Below are positions 42,527 through 51,529 of a stretch of 64,000 bases of DNA, in pieces. Each line of letters begins with the position of its first letter. Position 1 is the first letter of the stretch. This DNA comes from Streptomyces bikiniensis (GTDB lineage: Bacteria > Actinomycetota > Actinomycetes > Streptomycetales > Streptomycetaceae), in contig JNWL01000007.1 of assembly GCA_000716465.1 (NCBI GenBank), positions 88,579-152,578 on the forward strand. The letters run 5' to 3'. The translations under genes and the position numbers were made by a program. Under the pieces are notes generated by a model. It worked only from the letters and a program-made list of their open reading frames with translations, searched no databases and was not told the origin of the DNA.

Positions 42527-43072
42527 GTGGCGAAGAAGGAAACCGTGCTGGGAGGCTTCAAGGCCTTCCTGATGCGCGGCAATGTGATCGACCTGGCGGT
42601 GGCGGTCGTCATCGGCGCCGCGTTCACGAACATCGTGAACTCGGTGGTCAAGGGCATCATCAACCCGGTCGTGGGCGCCTTCGGCACGAAGGACCTGGAG
42701 AGCTACTCGTCCTGCATCAAGGACCCCTGCCGGATGGTCGACGGCGAGATGCAGGGCATCCAGCTCCAGTGGGGCCTGGTCCTCAGCGCGGTGCTGAGCT
42801 TCCTGATCACCGCGGCCGTCGTCTACTTCCTGATGGTCCTGCCGATGGCGAAGATCCTCGCGAAGCGCGCCGCGCACGACAAGGCGAAGGAGGGCGTCCA
42901 GGAGACGATGGAGGTCAGCGAGCTGGAGGTGCTCAAGGAGATCCGCGACCACCTGGTCGCCCAGCGCGGCCCGGCGGCGGGCACGGGGACGACTCCCGGT
43001 GCGGGTCCCGGCTCCGCTCCCGGTTCGGGCTCGGGTTCCGGTGGCGGCACGGGGGCACACCCCACCTCCTGA
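42527..43072 (+). CDS. mscL: Large-conductance mechanosensitive channel
   Basis: A 181-residue MscL. GGFKAFLMRGNVIDLAVAVV is the conserved amphipathic and first transmembrane region, IGAAFTNIVNSVVKGIINPV the pore-lining helix, and AVVYFLMVLPMAKIL the second helix. It opens under membrane tension to release solutes. The C-terminal tail is longer than usual and ends in about 25 Gly/Pro/Ser residues. GTG 42527 has GAAAGG upstream. Confidence 0.95.
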   Translation: MAKKETVLGGFKAFLMRGNVIDLAVAVVIGAAFTNIVNSVVKGIINPVVGAFGTKDLESYSSCIKDPCRMVDGEMQGIQLQWGLVLSAVLSFLITAAVVYFLMVLPMAKILAKRAAHDKAKEGVQETMEVSELEVLKEIRDHLVAQRGPAAGTGTTPGAGPGSAPGSGSGSGGGTGAHPTS

Positions 43073-43091
43073 CCGGCGCCGTGCGCCGGGT

Positions 43092-43313
43092 TCAGAGGTG
43101 GTGCGGCGGCTTCTCGTCGAGGAAGCGCGCGAGGTCGGCGGCGCTGTCACCGCCGGTAGGAGGCCGCTCGCCCCACCCGCGGTCCGTGTCGTCCGCGGAC
43201 TGGCGGTCCAGCGGATCGTCGAAGACGATGGCCGGCCTGGGCCTGCCCTCGGGACGGGCGGGCGCGCCGGGTCGCTCCGTGTCTCGCGGGCCGTGGGCGG
43301 GGGCGGTGCTCAT
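43092..43313 (-). CDS. Small conserved protein of unknown function
   Basis: A 73-residue protein, Pro/Arg/Asp-rich and probably disordered except for a C-terminal amphipathic stretch (SAADLARFLDEKPPHHL). I recognise no domain. Codon pattern and a clean ATG at 43313 support it as real. It lies between mscL and the Rieske-operon genes. Confidence 0.6.
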   Translation of the reverse strand: MSTAPAHGPRDTERPGAPARPEGRPRPAIVFDDPLDRQSADDTDRGWGERPPTGGDSAADLARFLDEKPPHHL

Positions 43314-43385
43314 CCCTTCAGGGTACGCCCGCCACCCCGTTCCGCGCCCGTCCGATCCGCGGCCCCCTCCGCCCGGGGCCCGGGG

Positions 43386-43811
43386 TCAGCGGTCCTTCGG
43401 GTCGAGCAGCCAGAGGCCGAGCACCACGAGGAACGACAGGACGAGGAAGCCCGCGCCCCACCAGGCGGTGCCGGTGTCGCCCGACATCCACTCGTTCACC
43501 ACGATCGTCAGGCCCCAGAGCTGGCCGACGACGACCGAGAGCGCCAGGGCGAGGCGGGCGGTCAGCTTCGCGGAGCGCTCGGGCTCCTGTTCCACGCCGG
43601 CTCCCGGGCCCGGCCCGGTGTGCCGGATCCGGGGATCGCCGTAGCCGCTGGTGGGCCGGATCTGCGGGTAGCGCTCGTGCAGCGGGCGGTTCAGGCGCGG
43701 CTGGACACTGCCCGGGGTGTACGCGGGGGGCCGGGGCGGCTCGGCCGGGTCCGGGGCCGGGGCCTCCGGGGCCGGGGCCTCCGGGTCGCGGGGGAAGGGG
43801 CTCTCGCTCAT
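43386..43811 (-). CDS. Two-helix membrane protein
   Basis: A 141-residue protein. The first 75 residues are Pro-rich and the C-terminal half has two membrane helices (LALALSVVVGQLWGLTIVV and GAGFLVLSFLVVLGLWLL). Its ATG overlaps the stop of the Rieske-protein gene as ATGA, placing it at the end of the molybdo-oxidoreductase operon. Its function is unknown; it might be a small anchor or assembly protein for that complex. Confidence 0.75.
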   Translation of the reverse strand: MSESPFPRDPEAPAPEAPAPDPAEPPRPPAYTPGSVQPRLNRPLHERYPQIRPTSGYGDPRIRHTGPGPGAGVEQEPERSAKLTARLALALSVVVGQLWGLTIVVNEWMSGDTGTAWWGAGFLVLSFLVVLGLWLLDPKDR

Positions 43812-44551
43812 GCCCGCTCACTCCTCTCCGGCATCCGCGCACCCGTGCCCGCCCTCGTATCCGCTCCCCCGCCCGTACCCGCCTCCGCCCCCGTACCCGC
43901 TCCCCCGCCCGTACCCGTTCCCGCTCCCCCGGCGGCGCCCGGGCAGCCCAGGCGGGCGGCGAGGTCCGGGCGGTCCGGGCCGAGTTCGCGGCACAGGCCC
44001 TCGCGGGCGGTCTCGCCCGAGCGGGCGGTGCCGACCGCCCAGACGCTGCCGTCGGCCTCCTCCACGAGGAGCACCTTCGGGAGGCCCCGGGGCGGCGGGC
44101 CGGCCGTGACCCCTCCTGTGCGCGCGTCGAAGACGCCCTCATGGCAGGGGCAGTACAGCTCGCCCTCGCTCCCCCGGTCCTTGCGCCACAGGACGGCGCA
44201 GGCGAGGTGGGTGCAGACGGCGGAGTAGCCGGCGAGGGTGCCGTCCTCCAGGCGGACGGCGACCGCGCGGTCGTCGGCGCCGGGGTAGCGGAAGGCGAGG
44301 GAGTCGCCGGGCAGGATGCGGTCGGCGATCCGCTTCGGTTCGGGGGCGCCCTCGCTGTCGCCGTGCCGGTGCAGGATGCCGGCGGCGACGCCGACGCCAC
44401 CGGCGGCGAGGCCGCCGGACACGGTGGCGACGATCCGCAGGTAGTCGCGGCGGGTGGTGAGGGAGTCGGCGGCGATCCGGTCGTGGAGCGCGTCCTGGGC
44501 GGCGTCGGTGCCCGGGTCCGGGGCGGGCGGCTGGGGGTCGGTGACGCTCAA
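43808..44551 (-). CDS. Rieske [2Fe-2S] protein with twin-arginine signal
   Basis: A 247-residue protein. TTRRDYLRIVATVSGGLAAG is a twin-arginine-like signal/anchor, and the Rieske cluster ligands are CTHLAC and YCPCHEG near residues 115 and 140. An unusual C-terminal tail of about 60 Gly/Thr/Ala residues follows. The start is TTG 44551, overlapping the ferredoxin-gene stop. Position in the operon suggests that it passes electrons between a quinone or the molybdoenzyme and the iron-sulfur subunit. Confidence 0.85.
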   Translation of the reverse strand: MSVTDPQPPAPDPGTDAAQDALHDRIAADSLTTRRDYLRIVATVSGGLAAGGVGVAAGILHRHGDSEGAPEPKRIADRILPGDSLAFRYPGADDRAVAVRLEDGTLAGYSAVCTHLACAVLWRKDRGSEGELYCPCHEGVFDARTGGVTAGPPPRGLPKVLLVEEADGSVWAVGTARSGETAREGLCRELGPDRPDLAARLGCPGAAGGAGTGTGGGAGTGAEAGTGGGADTRAGTGARMPERSERA

Positions 44552-45147
44552 CGGACGTCCTTCCCGTTGATCTCCACGACGGGCAGCCCGCCCGGCACCG
44601 GCCACTGGACCTTGTCGGCGGGGACGACCATCGCGACCCCGGTGGAGACGGTGGTGGTGCCGAAGGTGAAGGAGTCGGCGACCTGGACGCCGGGGCGTTC
44701 GGCCCGCAGCTCCTCGACGGTGCCGTAGAAGAGGGCGCCGGTGGGGCAGACGGTGGCGCACATGGGGGCGAGGCCGTAGGCGGTGCGGTCGTAGCAGAGG
44801 TTGCACTTCATCTGGAGCTTGGCCTGGAGGTCGATCTTGGGCACGCCGAAGGGGCAGGCGTTGACGCAGTTGGCGCAGCCGATGCAGCGGGTGGTGTCGG
44901 CCTGCTGCACGACGCCGTCGGGGGTGACGAGGATCGCGTCGGCGGGGCAGACCTCGGCGCAGGGGGCGACGGGGTCCTCGCAGTGCATGCAGACGGTGGG
45001 GAGGGAGGCGACGGAACGGCCCTCGTCGGGGTAGTCGAGGTGGATCATCGACTTGCCGCGGTGGGAGTCGCATTCGCGGCAGGCGGAGACGCAGGCCTGG
45101 CAGCCGATGCAGCGGCCGGGGTCGATGAAGATCGTGCGGCCCATCAT
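44548..45147 (-). CDS. Four-cluster [4Fe-4S] ferredoxin subunit
   Basis: A 199-residue DmsB/HybA-type electron-transfer subunit. Cys motifs are CIGCQACVSACREC, CMHCEDPVAPCAEVCP, CIGCANCVNACPFG and CNLCYDRTAYGLAPMC followed by CP, enough for four [4Fe-4S] clusters. It would relay electrons from the molybdopterin subunit encoded immediately upstream in the operon to the membrane subunit. The start is ATG 45147 or the following ATG. Confidence 0.92.
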   Translation of the reverse strand: MMGRTIFIDPGRCIGCQACVSACRECDSHRGKSMIHLDYPDEGRSVASLPTVCMHCEDPVAPCAEVCPADAILVTPDGVVQQADTTRCIGCANCVNACPFGVPKIDLQAKLQMKCNLCYDRTAYGLAPMCATVCPTGALFYGTVEELRAERPGVQVADSFTFGTTTVSTGVAMVVPADKVQWPVPGGLPVVEINGKDVR

Positions 45148-45154
45148 GTGCGGG

Positions 45155-47491
45155 TCAGCTCCTCTCGGCGGTGCCGCGGCCCTGGGGGGAGGTGGGGGGC
45201 AGCGGGTCGGTGCGGGAGACCTGGGCCTCCGGGTAGGCCGGCTGTCCCGGGGACGTGGGCGGGGCGGGGACCTCGTCGATGCGTTCGGCGGCCTCGACGC
45301 GGGCGGCGCACACCTTGTACTCGGGGATCTTGGAGCGCGGGTCGAGGGCGTCGATCGTGAGGGCGTTGGCCGCGGTGGGGACGGGCCAGTGGTAGGGCAC
45401 GAAGACGGTGTCGGGGCGGATGGCGTCGGTGACGAGGGCGGGGAAGACCTCGCTGCCGCGGCGGGTGACGACGCGGACGGGGTCGCCGTTGCGGAAGCCG
45501 TGGGAGGGGTGGACCTCGACCCAGGGCCGGGGGGTCTGCTCCACGAGTCCGGCGAGGCGGCGGGTCTGGTTGCCGGAGAGGAAGTGGGCGACGGTGCGGC
45601 CGGTGGTGAGCGAGAGGGGGAACTCCTCGCTGTACGGGTCCATGGGCGGGTGCCACTCGACGGTCTGGAGGTGGATCTTGCCGTCGGGGTGGTAGGAGCG
45701 CCCGTCCTCGAAGAGGCGGGGGGTGCCGGGGTGGTCGGTGGTGGGGCAGGGCCAGGCGATGCCGCCGGTCTGCTCCAGGCGCTCGTAGGTGATGCCGTAG
45801 TAGTCGTTCACGGTCCCGGCGGAGGCGACGCGCAGCTCCTCGAAGACGGAGCGGGAGTCGGGGAAGGCGAACTTGTCGCCGGCGCCGAGGCGGCGGGCGA
45901 GCTCGCACAGGACCCAGGTGTCGGTGCGGACGCCGGCGGGGGGCTCCTGGGCCTTGTTGTGCTTGACGACGCGGGCCTCGGCGTTGGCCATGACGCCCTC
46001 GTCCTCGGCCCAGACGGTGACGGGGAAGACGACGTGGGCGTTGGCGGCGGTCTCGGAGAGGAAGAAGTCGAACTGGGCGTGGAACTGGAGGGTGTCGTAG
46101 CCGTTCTTGACGGTGGCGTAGTTCGGGAGGGAGACGAAGGGGTTGTTGCAGATGCCGATGAGGCCGCGGATCTCCTGGCGCTGCATCTGCCAGACCATCT
46201 CCATCATGGAGGTTCCGGCGGCGGGGAGTTCGGTCTCGTCGATGCCCCAGATCTCGCAGATCTGACGGCGGTGCTCGGGGTTGGTGATGGAGCGGCCGCC
46301 GGGGAGGAGGTCGGACTTCTGGCCGTGTTCGCGGCCGCCCTGGCCGTTGCCCTGGCCGGTGATGGTGCCGTAGCCGGCGCCGGGCTTGCCGATGTTGCCG
46401 GTGGCGACGCAGAGGTTGATGACGGTGAGGCAGTTCTCGACGCCCTGGGAGTGGTGCTCGATGCCCCGGGCGTGCCAGGCCATGGCCCGGTCGGCGCCGG
46501 CGAACATGCGGGCCACCTGGACGATCTGCTCCTCGGGGACGCCGCAGATCCGTGCCGCGCGGGACGGCGGGTACTCGGCGACGGTCCGCTTCACCTCGTC
46601 CCAGCCGGTGGTGCGGGCGGCGAGGTGGGCCTCGTCGGTGAGGCCCTCGGCGACGACGACGTTGAGGACGGCGTTGAAGAAGGCGGAGTCGGTGCCGGGC
46701 TTGAGGGCGACGTGGACGTCGGCGGTGCGGGCGATGGCGGTCTCGCGGGGGTCGACCACGATCAGGGTGGCGCCCCGGTCGCGGGCTCCCCACACGTACT
46801 GGGTCATGACGGGGAAGCACTCGCCGACGTTGGAGCCGGCGATGAGGAGGCAGTCGGTGAGGAGGATGTCGGAGAAGGGGTTGCCGGCGCGGTCGATGCC
46901 GAAGGCGAGCTTGTTGGCGCCGGCGGCGGAGACCATGCACAGGCGCCCGTTGTAGTCGACGTGCCTGGTCTTCAGGGCGACCCGGGCGAACTTGCCGACG
47001 AGGTAGGTCTTCTCGGAGAAGAGGCTGGCGCCGCCGAGGAGGCCGAAGGCGTCGTCGCCGTACTCGGTCCGGATGCGGTGGATCTCGGCGACGGTGCGGT
47101 CCAGGGCCTCGTCCCAGCTCACCTCGCGGAACTCCTGGTCGCGGTTGTCGCGCATGAGGGGGGCGGTGAGCCGGTCGGGGTGGTTGACCTGCTGGTAGGC
47201 GTTGATGCCCTTGGGGCAGAGCCGCATCCGGTTGATGTCGTGGTTGCGGGGTTCGACGCCGAAGACCTTGCCGTGGCGGTCGACGCGCAGGTACATGCCG
47301 CACTGGACGCCGCAGAAGCAGCAGTGGGTGGGGACGAGGGTCTCCTGGTTCTGGTCGGCGTGCCAGCGGTCGGCGGGGATGCCCCCGGCGTCGCGGAAGT
47401 CGCGGGAGCCGGGCGGGGCGAGGGAGGGGTCGAGCGACAGGGGCCGTCCCGGGACGGTCCCGGGGACGGCCGCGGGGTCGGTGGCGCTCAC
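45155..47491 (-). CDS. Molybdopterin oxidoreductase, catalytic subunit
   Basis: A 778-residue member of the formate dehydrogenase/nitrate reductase family. The N-terminal [4Fe-4S] site is CCFCGVQCGMYLRV with a later RLCPKG; cofactor-binding segments include GRLCMVSAAGANKLAFG, LIAGSNVGECFPV and GQGNGQGGREHGQKSDLLPG. The metal-ligand residue appears to be the Cys in NGRLCM. The C-terminal moco-binding domain has SLTTGRTVAHFLSGNQTR. The electron donor is not clear: formate dehydrogenase-like and assimilatory-nitrate-reductase-like roles both fit. GTG start in a GTGA overlap with the membrane subunit gene. Confidence 0.88.
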   Translation of the reverse strand: MSATDPAAVPGTVPGRPLSLDPSLAPPGSRDFRDAGGIPADRWHADQNQETLVPTHCCFCGVQCGMYLRVDRHGKVFGVEPRNHDINRMRLCPKGINAYQQVNHPDRLTAPLMRDNRDQEFREVSWDEALDRTVAEIHRIRTEYGDDAFGLLGGASLFSEKTYLVGKFARVALKTRHVDYNGRLCMVSAAGANKLAFGIDRAGNPFSDILLTDCLLIAGSNVGECFPVMTQYVWGARDRGATLIVVDPRETAIARTADVHVALKPGTDSAFFNAVLNVVVAEGLTDEAHLAARTTGWDEVKRTVAEYPPSRAARICGVPEEQIVQVARMFAGADRAMAWHARGIEHHSQGVENCLTVINLCVATGNIGKPGAGYGTITGQGNGQGGREHGQKSDLLPGGRSITNPEHRRQICEIWGIDETELPAAGTSMMEMVWQMQRQEIRGLIGICNNPFVSLPNYATVKNGYDTLQFHAQFDFFLSETAANAHVVFPVTVWAEDEGVMANAEARVVKHNKAQEPPAGVRTDTWVLCELARRLGAGDKFAFPDSRSVFEELRVASAGTVNDYYGITYERLEQTGGIAWPCPTTDHPGTPRLFEDGRSYHPDGKIHLQTVEWHPPMDPYSEEFPLSLTTGRTVAHFLSGNQTRRLAGLVEQTPRPWVEVHPSHGFRNGDPVRVVTRRGSEVFPALVTDAIRPDTVFVPYHWPVPTAANALTIDALDPRSKIPEYKVCAARVEAAERIDEVPAPPTSPGQPAYPEAQVSRTDPLPPTSPQGRGTAERS

Positions 47492-48627
47492 TTGAAGCCC
47501 TTCTTCACGTGGTCGAGGTAGGCGGTGCCGCGCAGGACGCGCTTGCAGCGGGGGCAGTACTCGGCCCAGTCCGCGAAGCCGAGGTCGAGGTCCCGCATGG
47601 TGCCCTGGAGGTTCTCCACGTACGGGGCGGTGTCGACGGGCTGTCCGCAGCGGCGGCAGGCGAAGACCTCGCCGCCCTCGTCCTTGCGGCGGGAGGTGTA
47701 CTTGAAGAGCTGCATGCCGACGGCGGCGGGCCGCTGCACGATGTGGAAGAACTTCCCGAAGGGGATGTAGATCAGGGTGAAGACGACGGACACCATGTGC
47801 AGGACGGCGAGGAACTCGTAGCCGCCGCCGTGCAGGAAGATCGACGAGAAGGTCAGCAGCAGCCCTGTCACGGAGATGACGATCAGGGCGAGCAGGGGCA
47901 CCAGGTCGTAGGCGAAGCGCTGGCCGGTGATGGCGCCCCGGTCCTTCATGCGGCGCCAGAGGAAGTAGCCGGCGCCGGGGATGACGAGGACGGCCGCGAT
48001 GTCGAGGCCGTGGAACATGAGCCAGCCGACGATGTTCAGGGAGTCGAAGCCGAGGACCTTGAAGCCCCAGATCCGCATCTCGTAGCCGGGGCCCGAGCCG
48101 GTGGAGGAGGTGAAGGTGAACCAGCCCCAGGTGAGCGGGAAGGTGATCGCGGCGGCGAGCAGGCAGCCCCAGAAGACGAGCTGGTGGGCGGCCCAGCGGG
48201 CGTGGGAGCGGGCGCCGAGGAACTTCTGGAAGCCGAGGTAGGTGGCGATCATCCTCGGCAGGGCGGTGGGCGCGCTGCGGAAGTTCGCGACGGAGAAGAA
48301 GGAGCCCCAGCCCTTGCGGAAGAGGCGGCGGGCGCCGGGGGCGGAGATCCAGACGGTGTAGCGGTAGGCGACGCCGAAGGCGAGGAAGACGGTGGCGACG
48401 GCGTAGGGCAGGAGGGCCGAGTCGAAGTCACGGAGCAGCCGGCTGCCGAGGACGATCGCGACGACCAGCAGGGCGGAGACGACCGCGCCGACCAGGGAGG
48501 CGCGGCGGCGCACGGCGCCGGGGCTCTGCGGCGGCGGGTCGGCCGCGGCCGGGTCGGTGGCGCCGGAGGCGGGGGCGGGCCCGCCCGGCGGAGGGGTCGG
48601 CTCGGCGGTCTGCGGTGGCTCGGTCAC
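47488..48627 (-). CDS. Membrane subunit of the molybdo-oxidoreductase complex
   Basis: A 379-residue membrane protein with about six hydrophobic helices, resembling NarI/HdrE-type cytochrome b subunits; candidate haem-ligand histidines lie in HQLVFWG, FHGLDIAAV and LHMVSVVF. A cytoplasmic C-terminal domain has two CxxC pairs (CRRCGQP, CPRCKR), a zinc-ribbon or small iron-sulfur site. First gene of the operon membrane subunit, molybdoenzyme, ferredoxin, Rieske protein, two-helix protein. It would link the complex to the quinone pool. Confidence 0.8.
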   Translation of the reverse strand: MTEPPQTAEPTPPPGGPAPASGATDPAAADPPPQSPGAVRRRASLVGAVVSALLVVAIVLGSRLLRDFDSALLPYAVATVFLAFGVAYRYTVWISAPGARRLFRKGWGSFFSVANFRSAPTALPRMIATYLGFQKFLGARSHARWAAHQLVFWGCLLAAAITFPLTWGWFTFTSSTGSGPGYEMRIWGFKVLGFDSLNIVGWLMFHGLDIAAVLVIPGAGYFLWRRMKDRGAITGQRFAYDLVPLLALIVISVTGLLLTFSSIFLHGGGYEFLAVLHMVSVVFTLIYIPFGKFFHIVQRPAAVGMQLFKYTSRRKDEGGEVFACRRCGQPVDTAPYVENLQGTMRDLDLGFADWAEYCPRCKRVLRGTAYLDHVKKGFK

Positions 48628-49167
48628 GCGGCCACGGTAAGGCCGAATAGCCCCTTTCGCGCCTTTTGCGGGGGTGGCGTGGTGTGGACGTCGCTCGGAC
48701 GGCGTTCAGGCCGCGGGCCCGGAGGCCCGGGCGGCCTCGGACGACCTGACCGGAGGCCGGAAACGGCCCGACCGGGAAGGCCGGGACGGCCCGACCGGAG
48801 GCCGGACGGCCCGACCCTGGGCCGAGGGCGGTCCGACCCGGGGTCGGGGGGCGGTGCGACCTGGGGTCGGGGGGCGGCCCGACCCGGGGTCGGGGGGCGG
48901 CGCGGCGGCCCGGGGTCGGGGGGCGGTGCGGCGGCCCGGGGTCGGGAGGCGGTGCGGCGGCCCGGGGTTGAGGACGGCCCCACCCGGGCTCGGGAACGGC
49001 CCGGCCCGGGGTCGAGGACAGCCCGGCCCGGGGTCGAGGACAGCCCGGCCCGGGGCTGAGGACGGCGCGACCCGGGGCCGGGAGCGGTGCGGCGGGTCGA
49101 TGTCGCCTCCGGCGATGGCGCGCGTGGCACATGGCCGGAAAGGACCGGTCCCTGGTGTGCTGGGCAC
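48628..49167. repeat. 540-bp intergenic stretch of G-rich tandem repeats
   Basis: No gene is supported here. From about 48770 to 49083 the sequence is a degenerate array of units built around CCCGGGGTCGGGGGGCGG with spacers such as TGCGGCGG, at least ten copies. The plus strand carries many runs of three or more G, so it could form quadruplexes. Apparent ORFs on both strands across this stretch are translations of the repeat. Confidence 0.8.
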
Positions 49168-50343
49168 ATGACCAGACCTCTCCTTCCGCTCACGGCCCGC
49201 TCCCGCGAGGAGGCCCACCGGGCCGCCACTCCGCTGGAGCTCTTCTTCGACCTGTGCTTCGTCGTCGCCGTCGCCCAGGCGGGCGCCGAGCTGGTGCACG
49301 CGGTCGCCGAGGGGCACGGGGGCACGGGCATCGCGAACTACGCGATGGTCTTCTTCGCGATCTGGTGGGCCTGGATGAACTTCTCCTGGTTCGCCTCCGC
49401 GTACGACAACGACGACGTCCTCTACCGGGTCGTCACCCTCGTGCAGATCGCGGGCGTGCTGATCCTGGCCGCCGGTGTCTCACGGGCCTTCGAGGAGCAC
49501 GACTTCCTCGTCGTCTACCTCGGCTACCTCGTGATGCGGCTCGCCCTCGTCTTCCAGTGGACGCGCGCCGCGCACCACGCGACCGATCCGGCCGAACGGA
49601 CGATGTGCCACCGGTACGCGGGCGGGGTGCTGCTCTGCCAGGTCGGCTGGCTGGGGCTGCTCCTCGCGCCCGGGGCCGCCCGCCCGTGGGTCTTCCTCGT
49701 CATGGCGCTGGCCGAGCTGTCCGTGCCCCTGTACGCGGAGCGGGTCGCCCCCAGCGCCTGGCACGCGCACCACATCGCCGAGCGGTACGGCCTGTTCACG
49801 ATCATCGTGCTCGGCGAGACCGTCGCCGCCGCGACCGTCGCCGTGAAGTCCGGCATCGTGGAGAACGACGCCCTGGACGAGCTGCTGCCGATCGCCGCGG
49901 GCGGTCTGCTGCTCGTCTTCGCCGCCTGGTGGATCTACTTCGTGGTGCCCGCCCACGACCGGTTGACCTCCAGCCGCCAGGCCTTCCTGTGGGGGTACGG
50001 GCACTACCTGATCCTCATGTCGGCCGCCGCCATCGGGGCGGGCCTGGAGATCGCCGTCGAGCAGGCCGTGGGCGAGGCGCACGTCTCCACGCTCTCCGCC
50101 TCGGCCGCCGTGACGATCCCGTCGGCCCTCTTCCTGCTCCTGGTGTGGCTGCTGCACGCCCGCTACTTCAAGGTGGGCACCGCCCAGCAGCTCGTCCTGC
50201 CGGTCGCGGCGCTCGCGATCCTGATGTGCTCCTTCGCGGGCCGCTGGGCCGTCCTCGCGGCCGGTCTCGTCGCGGCGGCGGCCGTCGCGACCGGGGTGAC
50301 CCTGACCGCCCGGAACCCGGCGACGCGGGGCGCCGGGGCCTGA
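49168..50343 (+). CDS. Low temperature requirement protein A (LtrA)-like
   Basis: A 391-residue membrane protein with about ten helices. ATPLELFFDLCFVVAVAQ near residue 20, NYAMVFFAIWWAWMNFSWFA and ERYGLFTIIVLGETVAA are the conserved LtrA segments. The family is widespread in Actinobacteria and has no firm biochemical role. The ATG at 49168 starts the conserved region; the frame extends upstream only through repeat-like sequence. Confidence 0.9.
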   Translation: MTRPLLPLTARSREEAHRAATPLELFFDLCFVVAVAQAGAELVHAVAEGHGGTGIANYAMVFFAIWWAWMNFSWFASAYDNDDVLYRVVTLVQIAGVLILAAGVSRAFEEHDFLVVYLGYLVMRLALVFQWTRAAHHATDPAERTMCHRYAGGVLLCQVGWLGLLLAPGAARPWVFLVMALAELSVPLYAERVAPSAWHAHHIAERYGLFTIIVLGETVAAATVAVKSGIVENDALDELLPIAAGGLLLVFAAWWIYFVVPAHDRLTSSRQAFLWGYGHYLILMSAAAIGAGLEIAVEQAVGEAHVSTLSASAAVTIPSALFLLLVWLLHARYFKVGTAQQLVLPVAALAILMCSFAGRWAVLAAGLVAAAAVATGVTLTARNPATRGAGA

Positions 50344-50376
50344 GCACCGGGCGGGGGCCCGTGGTAGGCAGGGCGC

Positions 50377-51456
50377 ATGACGGAGCCCGGGAAGACGACG
50401 GACGGCCAGGACGGGATCACCGATGTGGACGGGCTGCGCGTGGGGCACGCGCGCGTGGCCGGGTCCGGGGCGCTGAGCGGCACCACGGTGGTGCTCGCCC
50501 CGGAGGGCGGCGCGACCGCCGCCGTGGACGTGCGGGGCGGGGGGCCGGGCACGCGGGAGACGGACGCCCTGGACCCGAGGAACGTGGTGCGGCGGATCGA
50601 CGCGGTCGTCCTGACCGGCGGCAGCGCGTACGGCCTCGACTCCGCCTCCGGGGTGGTGGCCTGGCTGGCGGAGCGGCACCGGGGCGTCCGGGTCGGTCCC
50701 GACCCGTCCCACGTGGTGCCGGTGGTGCCCGCCGCCTGCGTCTTCGACCTGGGCCGGGGCGGCGACTTCACCGCCCGGCCGGACGCGGCGACGGGCCGGG
50801 CGGCGGCGGAGGCGGCCCACGCGGGCGGCGACCGCGCGCGCGTGGCGACGGGCGCGGTCGGCGCGGGCACCGGGGCCGTGGTCGGCGGCCTGCGGGGCGG
50901 CGTCGGGACGGCGAGCGCGGTCCTGGCGTCGGGGATCACGGTCGGGGCGCTGGTGGTGGTGAACGCGGTGGGTTCGGCCGTGGACCCGACGACGGGCGTG
51001 CCGTACGGGAGTTACTTCGAGGACGGCAGGCCCGCCTTCCCCGATCCCGAGGTGCACGGGGCGGCGCTGCGGCGGCTCGCGGAGGCGCGGGAGGCGGCCG
51101 TCCCGCCCCCGCTGAACACCACGCTCGCCGTGGTCGCGACGGACGCGGCGCTGACCCGCGCGCAGGCGCGGAAGGTGGCGGGCACGGCGCACGACGGCAT
51201 CGCGCGCGCCGTGCGGCCGGTGCACCTGATGAACGACGGGGACACGGTCTTCGCCCTGGCCACCGGGGCCCGGGAGCTGCCGGAGGGGCCGGGGCCGCTC
51301 GCCCTGAACGAGATCCTGGCGGCGGGCGCGGACCTGGTGACCCGGGCGATCGTCCGGGCGCTGCTCGCGGCCCCCGGCGGCTTGCGCGGCCCGGGCGGGG
51401 ACTTCCCCTCGTACCGCGAGCTGTACGGGCCGCAGGCGGACCCGTACTCCCGGTAA
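50377..51456 (+). CDS. P1/DmpA-type (S58) aminopeptidase-like hydrolase
   Basis: A 359-residue Ntn-type hydrolase of the DmpA/NylC family. GLRVGHARVAGSGALSGTTVV at the N-terminus and VLTGGSAYGLDSASGVVAWL are signatures. The predicted nucleophile is the first Thr of PLNTTLAVVATDAAL, after which chains would be separated by self-cleavage. Family members are aminopeptidases, beta-peptidases or nylon-oligomer hydrolases. ATG 50377 follows LtrA closely and may share its transcript. Confidence 0.88.
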   Translation: MTEPGKTTDGQDGITDVDGLRVGHARVAGSGALSGTTVVLAPEGGATAAVDVRGGGPGTRETDALDPRNVVRRIDAVVLTGGSAYGLDSASGVVAWLAERHRGVRVGPDPSHVVPVVPAACVFDLGRGGDFTARPDAATGRAAAEAAHAGGDRARVATGAVGAGTGAVVGGLRGGVGTASAVLASGITVGALVVVNAVGSAVDPTTGVPYGSYFEDGRPAFPDPEVHGAALRRLAEAREAAVPPPLNTTLAVVATDAALTRAQARKVAGTAHDGIARAVRPVHLMNDGDTVFALATGARELPEGPGPLALNEILAAGADLVTRAIVRALLAAPGGLRGPGGDFPSYRELYGPQADPYSR

Positions 51457-51529
51457 GGGAAGGCGAGTTGGGGGAAGAGAGCGGGAACTTCCGTCGCGGA
51501 CGGCTCGTTTTGCCGGAACACCGGACACG

